This document shows, piece after piece, positions 59,101 through 64,000 of a stretch of 64,000 nt of DNA. Position numbers and translations under genes: made by a program. This DNA comes from Pseudomonas sp. GOM7 (GTDB lineage: Bacteria > Pseudomonadota > Gammaproteobacteria > Pseudomonadales > Pseudomonadaceae): positions 4,402,001-4,466,000 of the forward strand of contig NZ_CP113519.1 in NCBI RefSeq assembly GCF_026723825.1. The letters are read 5' to 3'. Under the pieces are notes generated by a model. That model worked only from the letters and a program-made list of their open reading frames with translations. It was not told the origin of the DNA and searched no databases. Every line of letters starts with the position of its first letter. The first letter of the stretch is position 1.

Positions 59101-61094
59101 CGCCAGCCTTCACCGTCGGAGAAGCTCCAGAAGTAATCGCGGCGCTCGCGCACCAGGCGCACGTTGAGGTTGTCGGCAGCCAGCTTGTTGCCCTCGGCAT
59201 CGGCCACCAGCACCTCGAATTCGGCCATGCTGTCGGCATCCACTTCTTCGCCATCGAACAGCCCGCGCACACCTGGAAGACGTTCGGCTGGCCATACCGG
59301 CTGGATCACCCGACGGGTGATGGGCCGGCCACCGGACTCCTGCAGGCTGGCCTGGAGAATCAGGCGCAGCGGCGAGCGGGCATCGCCCCAGCGGTTTTCC
59401 GGTGTGAGGGTGGCATGGCCCTGCTCATCCAGATTCTGCTCCTCCAGCTCCTGATCCTGGGTCAGATCCGCCTCGGTGATGTCGCCGAACTGGTAGCCCG
59501 GCAGGCTCGCCACCGCCTCGCGCAGCGGACGCACGTAAAGCTGCCCGGACAGGCGATTGCCCGCCGCCGGGGCGCCATAGAGATAGCGCCCGGTGACGCT
59601 GAAGCTGGCTTCGTCGCCCGGAGCGATGGGGCCATCCTGACCTTCGAGTTCCAATGCCATGCGCTCGGGCAGGAAGTCTTCGACCAGGAATTCGTAGAGC
59701 TGCCGATGGCCGTCACCGAGGTCCAGCAGCAGTTGCCAGCGCCCAGTCGGCGCCTCCTCGGCCAGTGGCAACTGGTATTGATAGAGGCCATCGTCATCCG
59801 CGTTCCAGACGAACTTGCGGCTGACCTGCTCGTCCGGGCGGCGCACCTCGACGCTGACCGGCTGGGCCTTGACCGGCTTGCCGTCGGCATCGCGCAGCAG
59901 GCCGTTGAGCAGCACGGTTTCACCCGGGCGATAAAGGTCGCGCGGGCCGAACACGAAGAACTGCAGTGGATGCGCGGCCGGGCCGGTGATGTCGAACTCG
60001 GCCAGATCCAGCGCTGGTGCGTTCAGGCGCAGCAGGCTGGTCTGCTCGTCCTGCTTGGCCAGCAGCACCTCGGCCTTGGCCGGTAGCGGCAGTTGCGCGT
60101 GGCCAGCGGAATCGGTCTTGCCTTCTGCCAGCAACGCGCCATCGCCATCGAGCAGTTCGAGCTGCACGCCGGACTGCGCTGCCCCTCCCTCCAAAGCCTG
60201 GGTAAAGACGTCCAGACGGTCGCGGTAACGGTGCGCCGAGAGGCCGATGTCACTGAGGCTGAACAGCGTCGCCGGTTGCGAATAGCTGTAGCTGCCGGCC
60301 TCGCGCATCACCGCCAGGTACACCCCTGGCTGTTTGAACGGCTCCAGGCCGGCAATCGGCAGCAGCAGGGTTTCGCGGGTGTTGCGCGCCGGGTTGAGGT
60401 CGAAGCGGCCACCATAGACCAGGTCGGCCATCGGCAGCAGCTCACGCGCCTCCCAGGTATCCAGGTTACTGGCGCGGCCCCAGCGCGAGAGAAAGCGCGG
60501 CAGTGCCTCGGGCTTGATGCGGAAGAACTCGACGTTGACCTTGTCGACGTTCAGCGCGATCACCGGCAGGCCCTCGGCCAGGCGGGTCGGCAGCAGCGAA
60601 CCGCGGCTGGCGAAACCGACGCTGGCCTGCAGGTCGCGGGTCTCGAAACGGCTGATGTGTTCGGCGGCCAGCTTGCTGCCGTTGATCGCCTTGAGCCCAG
60701 CGTCGATGGTCAGCACCAGTTTGCGCTGCGGCTCCAGGTGGCGCAGGCGCAGCTCGTTGAGGCTGTCGGTGATTTCCCAGGCGCCATCGACCTTGCCGTC
60801 CTTGCTGTCGACCAGGTGCAGGCGCTCGGCGAAGCGCTGGTCGGGATCCAGCGGCACGGAAAAGGTCACCGACAGCGCGCTGGCACCATCGAGCTGCACT
60901 TCGGAAACGTCCACCACTTCCAGCTCACGACCGGCATAGCGCTTGGCCAAGGCCTCGCGGTCGACCGCTGGCTTGGCCGCCTGGGTCTGCTGCGCGGCAG
61001 GCTCGGGGCTGGTCACCGTGGCGGGAGGTTGGGAGGAATCACAGGCGCTGAGCAGGCTCAGCACCAGGGCCAGAAGCAGTCCTTTGTTCGGCAT
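56196..61094 (-). CDS. yfaS: Bacterial alpha-2-macroglobulin lipoprotein
   Basis: 1632 residues. Lipobox LLSACDSS at residue 18 anchors it to a membrane, after a type II signal peptide. Multiple MG domains follow, and the thioester motif is YGCLEQTTSG in the toroid domain. It traps foreign proteases in the periplasm, protecting the cell together with PbpC. The partner pbpC lies downstream in the same orientation but is separated by an inserted DUF559 gene. GGAG precedes the ATG. Confidence 0.94.
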   Translation of the reverse strand: MPNKGLLLALVLSLLSACDSSQPPATVTSPEPAAQQTQAAKPAVDREALAKRYAGRELEVVDVSEVQLDGASALSVTFSVPLDPDQRFAERLHLVDSKDGKVDGAWEITDSLNELRLRHLEPQRKLVLTIDAGLKAINGSKLAAEHISRFETRDLQASVGFASRGSLLPTRLAEGLPVIALNVDKVNVEFFRIKPEALPRFLSRWGRASNLDTWEARELLPMADLVYGGRFDLNPARNTRETLLLPIAGLEPFKQPGVYLAVMREAGSYSYSQPATLFSLSDIGLSAHRYRDRLDVFTQALEGGAAQSGVQLELLDGDGALLAEGKTDSAGHAQLPLPAKAEVLLAKQDEQTSLLRLNAPALDLAEFDITGPAAHPLQFFVFGPRDLYRPGETVLLNGLLRDADGKPVKAQPVSVEVRRPDEQVSRKFVWNADDDGLYQYQLPLAEEAPTGRWQLLLDLGDGHRQLYEFLVEDFLPERMALELEGQDGPIAPGDEASFSVTGRYLYGAPAAGNRLSGQLYVRPLREAVASLPGYQFGDITEADLTQDQELEEQNLDEQGHATLTPENRWGDARSPLRLILQASLQESGGRPITRRVIQPVWPAERLPGVRGLFDGEEVDADSMAEFEVLVADAEGNKLAADNLNVRLVRERRDYFWSFSDGEGWRHNYTEKFLTLSDEPLKVAAGGTAKVSFPVEWGPYRVEVVDNQTGLVSSLRFWAGYRWQDNADGGAVRPDQVKLALDKPGYAAGDVARITVTPPAAGNGYLLVESSDGPLWWQEISVPAEGKTFELPIDEKWARHDLYLSALVIRPGERKAQVTPKRAVGLLHLPLERAPRKLAVSLQAPEKMRPKQPLKVKVSARNADGSIPDKVHVLLAAVDVGILNITEFATPDPFASFFGRKGYGADQMDIYGQLIEAQGRIASLAFGGDAGLEAGGKRPDTSVLIVALQSDALKLNEQGEGEVSLDIPDFNGELRLMAQAWSDERFGMAEAKTVVAAPLIAELSMPRFLAGGDETTLALDVTNLSGAAQKLDVQLDVSGQLRLLGNAQAPLSLKDGQRTTLRIPVRAEGGLGQGHIQVKVQGLSLPNEQLGSFSRDWTLGVRPAYPAQLQHFRAVLNEGEPWSMPAGTLNQFEPAGLEAVLALSSRPPLNLGEQIRALKAYPYGCLEQTTSGLYPSLYADAASLKKLGLAGEPDEQRRKSIELGIERLLGMQRHNGGFGLWSAESEEEYWLTAYVTDFLLRAREQGFGVPAEALKKATDRLLRYLQQSSLIEASYSQDSAHTRFAVQAYAGYVLARSQQAPLGALRSLFERRGDARSGLPLVQLAAALKLMGDAPRAEQALNQGLILQRDGERWMADYGSALRDQALILAVLEEQDMAAGQREQRLFDLADELASQRWLSTQERNALFLAGRGILGKPEQAWSAKLASGAFQFELSNQQPGLKLERDELAEPLSVSNAGSATLYQQLTLSGYPTQAPRAGGENLSIEREYLGMDGRPLDLQRLNSGELVLVHLAVRAKQRVPDALVVDLLPAGLELENQNLASSAASLEDAGSNVKEWGRAMQNARIKHQEYRGDRYVAAVDVDGYDTTHLLYLARAVTPGSYRVPPPQVESMYRPNWQALGSAPQGMVVRGR

Positions 61095-61208
61095 TGCGGG
61101 CTCCGGGAGAAAGGTGCGCGAAAGGCCACACTATAGCCGAGCCGCCATGACAGGACGTGATGCAGCGACGAATTTCGCCAAGCCGTGCACAGTCCACACA
61201 GCCCCTTA

Positions 61209-61382
61209 TAGGGCACCTCTAAAAACGTAGGCGAGGCAGCCAGCGCAATACCGATGGCGGCCCCGCAAAAACAGGCGAAAAAGCGCAGTTTACGAGTTGT
61301 AAATGAGCATTTGACCAGGCTGGCGTTCCAGCCTGTTTTTAACGCAGCGATGGCAACGCAGGTAGTTTTTAGAAGTGCCCTA
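61209..61382. mobile_element. MITE-like element, copy 4 with variant termini
   Basis: About 174 bases, TA-bounded (TTATA on the left, TATA on the right). Termini are GGGCACCTCTAAAAACGTAGG and TAGTTTTTAGAAGTGCCC, unlike the CAGGCCGTTGAAAAAC ends of copies 1-3, but the inner GTAGGCGAGGCAG, GCGCAGTTTACGAG and TGTAAATGAGCATTT core is shared. It lies between yfaS and the MATE gene (314-base gap, no gene visible apart from this element). Confidence 0.72.
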
Positions 61383-61408
61383 TACTCGGCGTTTTGCCGG
61401 AGCCTCTG

Positions 61409-62797
61409 ATGTCCGCCCTGCTCGATGCCTGGCGCCATGCCCCGACCCAACGCAAGGTCTGGGCACTGGCCGCGCCGATGATCCTTTCCAACCTGTCGAT
61501 CCCACTGGTGGCGCTGGTCGACACCGCCGTGATCGGCCACCTGCCGCACGCCCATCAACTGGCGGCGGTGGCGGTCGGCGGCAGCCTCTATACCCTGCTG
61601 ACCTGGGCCATGGGTTTTCTGCGCATGGGCAGCACCGGCTTCGCCGCACAGGCCGCCGGACGCGAGGATGGCGGCGCCTTGCGCCAGGTGCTGCTGCAAG
61701 GGCTTGGTCTGGGCGTGCTGCTCGCCCTGCTGCTGAGCCTGGTGGCCCTGCCCTTCAGCCAGGCCGCGCTGGGCCTGATGCAACCTTCGGCCGAACTGGA
61801 TCAGTTGGCCCGCGCCTATTTCCACATCCGCCTGTTCGGCCTGCCCGCCAGCCTGGCGACCTACGCCCTGATCGGCTGGCTGCTGGGCACGCAGAGCGCG
61901 CGTGGCCCGCTGCTCATCCTGCTGACCGCCAACCTGCTCAACGTGAGCCTGGATCTGCTCTTCGTACTTGGCCTGGAATGGGGCGTGGCCGGCGCCGCCT
62001 GGGCCTCGGTGATCGCCGAATGGAGCGGCGCGCTGATCGGCCTGTGGCTGACGCGCGCGGCGCTCGCCCGCTACCCCGGCCAGCTCGATCGGGCGGCGCT
62101 ACGCCGCTGGCGCAACTGGCGCCCGTTGCTGGCGGTCAATCGCGACATTTTCATCCGCACCCTGGCCCTGCAACTGGTGTTCTTCCTCATCACCGTGCAG
62201 GGCACGCGCCTGGGTGATGCCACGGTGGCCGCCAATGCCCTGTTGCTCAACGGCCTGACGCTGACCGCCTATGCCCTGGACGGCCTGGCGCATGCGGTGG
62301 AGGCGCTATGCGGCCATGCCCTAGGGGCGCGCGACCGCCTTGCCCTGCGCCGCGCCCTACTGGTGGCCGGCGCCTGGTCGCTGCTGGCCAGCCTCGGCTT
62401 CGCCCTGTTCTTCCTGCTCGGCGGGCAGATGTTCGTCAACCTGCTGACCAATATCGCCGAGGTGCGCGAGCTGGCCGCGCAATTTCTGCCGTACCTGGCC
62501 GCGCTACCGCTGCTGGCGGTGTGGAGCTATCTGCTCGATGGCCTGTTCATCGGCGCCACCCGAGCCCGCGAGATGCGCAATGCCATGCTCGCCGCGCTGC
62601 TGCTGGCATTACCGATCGCCCTGGCCCTGCACGGCCTGGGCAACCATGGCCTGTGGCTGGCCTTTCTCAGCTTCATGGGACTGCGCGCGTTGCTACTGGG
62701 CGTCTATGCTTGGCAACTGAGCCGCCATGGCCAATGGTTCCCGCCTCGTAGCCCAGGAGAGACCGCCAATGCTCAGAGCCCAACTACCCGTCAATGA
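61409..62797 (+). CDS. MATE-family efflux protein (DinF-like)
   Basis: 462 residues with 12 membrane segments and the DinF-type pattern near the start (APMILSNLSIPLVALVDTAVIGHLP, of which LVDTAVIGHLP is diagnostic), then GFLRMGSTGFAAQA. MATE transporters export organic cations or drugs using sodium or protons. ATG 61409 is used because CCGGAG precedes it; an upstream TTG (61394) is also open. It overlaps the diguanylate cyclase gene by 29 bases. Confidence 0.88.
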   Translation: MSALLDAWRHAPTQRKVWALAAPMILSNLSIPLVALVDTAVIGHLPHAHQLAAVAVGGSLYTLLTWAMGFLRMGSTGFAAQAAGREDGGALRQVLLQGLGLGVLLALLLSLVALPFSQAALGLMQPSAELDQLARAYFHIRLFGLPASLATYALIGWLLGTQSARGPLLILLTANLLNVSLDLLFVLGLEWGVAGAAWASVIAEWSGALIGLWLTRAALARYPGQLDRAALRRWRNWRPLLAVNRDIFIRTLALQLVFFLITVQGTRLGDATVAANALLLNGLTLTAYALDGLAHAVEALCGHALGARDRLALRRALLVAGAWSLLASLGFALFFLLGGQMFVNLLTNIAEVRELAAQFLPYLAALPLLAVWSYLLDGLFIGATRAREMRNAMLAALLLALPIALALHGLGNHGLWLAFLSFMGLRALLLGVYAWQLSRHGQWFPPRSPGETANAQSPTTRQ

Positions 62798-63797
62798 GGT
62801 CGAGCGTCAGCAGGCATTGGATCGCCTGGAACTGGTGGATACCCCTGCCGAGCCGTGCCTCGATGCGATCACCCGTCTGGCGCGCGAGCTGTTCGGCGTG
62901 AAGACGGCGCTGGTCAGCCTGGTGGACAACGACCGCCAGTGGTTCAAGAGCCGCCAGGGGCTGGACATAGCCGAAACGCCGCGCAGCATCTCCTACTGCT
63001 CCTACGCCGTGCTCAAGGACAAGCCCTTGTTCATCGAGAACAGCGATAAAGATCCGCGCTTCGCCGGCAAGGAAATCGCCCTGAGCAACCCTGGGGCGCG
63101 CTTCTATGCCGGCTGGCCGCTGCACGATGGTGAAGGCTTGCCGCTCGGTACGCTCTGCCTGGCCGACCCGCAACCCAGGCGCCTCACGGCTCGGCAGAAG
63201 TGCCAACTCCGTGATCTGGCCTACCTGGCCGAGAGTTATCTCCACCTGCAGCACAACGCGCAGCAGGCGGACGAGCTGCGTGACGCGCTCGATCGTGAAC
63301 AGCGCAAGGCCATGCTCGACCCTCTGACCCAACTGTGGAATCGCGCCGGCCTGCTGCACTTTCTGCCCCTGCAGCGCGCCGCCACCGAGCGCAACGGTCT
63401 GCGCCTGGGGCTGATCTACTGCGACCTCGATCACTTCAAGCAGGTCAACGACCGCCATGGCCATGATGCGGGTGACCGGGTGCTGTGGGAAAGCGCCCGA
63501 CGCATGAGCGCTGCAGTGCGGCCGCAAGACGTGGTGACGCGCAATGGTGGCGAAGAGTTCGTCATTCTCACCCAGGTGCGCACACCGCAGGAGCTGCTGC
63601 AGATCGCCGAGCGCATCCGCCTGGCCATGGCCGAACAGCCCATCCCACTCGATGACACCGAACTACGCCAAACCGTCAGCCTCGGCTGCGCCCTGCTAGG
63701 CAGCGAGGAAGACAGCAACGACGCGCTCAAACGAGCCGACCAGGCGCTGTACCGAGCCAAGGACAGCGGACGCAATCGCAGTGAACTGGCCCCCTGA
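62769..63797 (+). CDS. GAF-GGDEF diguanylate cyclase
   Basis: 342 residues. An N-terminal GAF domain (about 15-165, with SLVDNDRQWFKSRQGLD and SISYCSYAVL) is followed by a coiled linker and a GGDEF domain with intact active site GGEEF (260-264) and an RxxD inhibitory site RPQD (251-254) five residues before it. It makes cyclic-di-GMP with product inhibition. The ATG at 62769 follows AGGAGAG and lies inside the MATE gene, so translation is coupled; the longer frame starting at 62727 lacks a ribosome site. Confidence 0.9.
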   Translation: MLRAQLPVNEVERQQALDRLELVDTPAEPCLDAITRLARELFGVKTALVSLVDNDRQWFKSRQGLDIAETPRSISYCSYAVLKDKPLFIENSDKDPRFAGKEIALSNPGARFYAGWPLHDGEGLPLGTLCLADPQPRRLTARQKCQLRDLAYLAESYLHLQHNAQQADELRDALDREQRKAMLDPLTQLWNRAGLLHFLPLQRAATERNGLRLGLIYCDLDHFKQVNDRHGHDAGDRVLWESARRMSAAVRPQDVVTRNGGEEFVILTQVRTPQELLQIAERIRLAMAEQPIPLDDTELRQTVSLGCALLGSEEDSNDALKRADQALYRAKDSGRNRSELAP

Positions 63798-63807
63798 CCC
63801 TCTGGAC

Positions 63808-64000
63808 ATGAACATGACCAACGCCTTCTTCGCCTACCTGCACTTCATCGCGATCTTCGCCCTGTTCGCCCTGCTCAGCATCGAGCACGTGCTGTTCAAG
63901 GCGCCGCTGGATCTGCTGCGCGCGCGTAGCCTGATGATCACCGACATCGCCTACGGCGTCTGTGCCAGCGTCGTGCTACTGACCGGCCTGGCGCGGGTAC
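63808..64000 (+). CDS. DUF2214 family membrane protein, truncated by window edge
   Basis: Only 64 codons are visible; the frame is open to the end. It begins MNMTNAFFAYLHF, followed by a helix (IAIFALFALLSIEHVLF) and a second one beginning RSLMITDIAYGVCASVVLL, matching DUF2214 proteins (about 150 residues, four helices, unknown function). A second ATG at 63814 is equally possible; no strong ribosome site is seen. Confidence 0.7.
   Translation, partial: MNMTNAFFAYLHFIAIFALFALLSIEHVLFKAPLDLLRARSLMITDIAYGVCASVVLLTGLARV

Noticed and set aside
56058..60086. Very long plus-strand open frame (1342 codons) opposite yfaS
   Set aside because: It is the antisense frame of a high-GC gene with clear alpha-2-macroglobulin features. 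Its composition is His/Gln/Arg-rich without any family motif.
1..64000. CRISPR arrays, prophage, integrons, rRNA or replication origin
   Set aside because: No regularly spaced direct repeats, no phage structural or integrase genes, no rRNA segments and no DnaA-box cluster were seen.

Overview
This 64 kb window is a GC-rich Pseudomonas chromosome segment. Gene content and many protein sequences look like the P. mendocina / P. oleovorans / P. alcaligenes side of the genus, but the species assignment is an inference. Coding density is high. The only clearly foreign-looking patches are repeats, a toxin-antitoxin pair and a lower-GC TetR/GST pair. The window begins inside a dipeptide ABC transporter ATPase gene and ends inside a small membrane protein gene.

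Layout. 0-5 kb: dppF end, ada, an NCS2 purine permease, trmA. 5.0-5.9 kb: a long non-coding composite repeat (X). 5.9-14.0 kb: DUF4345, a secreted single-heme cytochrome-like protein, DUF411, a YpfJ zinc peptidase, an AAHS-type MFS carrier, HAD, tesB, a GNAT and TrhA/hemolysin III. 14.1-14.9 kb: an inverted copy (Y) of repeat X. 15-20.8 kb: an HDAC-like deacylase, a class V aminotransferase, an HI0933-type flavoprotein with a duplicated 3' tail, a receiver-CheC fusion with a PAS partner, and a VOC protein. 20.8-26.3 kb: a tightly overlapping LacI/ABC importer/phosphodiesterase operon. 26.4-31.3 kb: a Phd/ParE-type toxin-antitoxin pair, a TldD/TldE pair and TetR/GST. 31.5-34.2 kb: the cyanide-insensitive bd-type oxidase cioAB with a DUF2474 small protein and an upstream ANR box. 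34.5-39.5 kb: thiolase / two-domain FabG / AraC regulator / MaoC hydratase. 39.7-42.7 kb: MazG-like, CmoM, two DUF4136 lipoproteins, a GNAT. 42.8-52.0 kb: a complete selenocysteine-dependent formate dehydrogenase module (tRNA-Sec, selB, selA, fdhE, fdnI, fdnH, and fdnG with an in-frame TGA). 52-64 kb: YjiK-like, pbpC, a DUF559 nuclease embedded in repeats, alpha-2-macroglobulin yfaS, a MATE exporter, a GAF-GGDEF cyclase and a DUF2214 start.

How genes work together. fdnGHI oxidises formate at the periplasmic face and feeds quinones, which cioAB can re-oxidise; selA, selB and selC supply the Sec residue of FdnG and fdhE assists maturation. The LacI cassette looks like uptake plus hydrolysis of a phosphodiester. 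PbpC and YfaS form the usual peptidoglycan/defence pair, here split by an inserted DUF559 gene.

The most unusual content is repetitive: two mirror-image composite elements of about 0.8 kb (X and Y) bracketing 8.2 kb, and four same-oriented MITE-like elements (31.3, 42.0, 53.2 and 61.2 kb). Three of these sit exactly on gene stop codons and two bracket the selenium/formate region. REP-type palindromes fill most other gaps.
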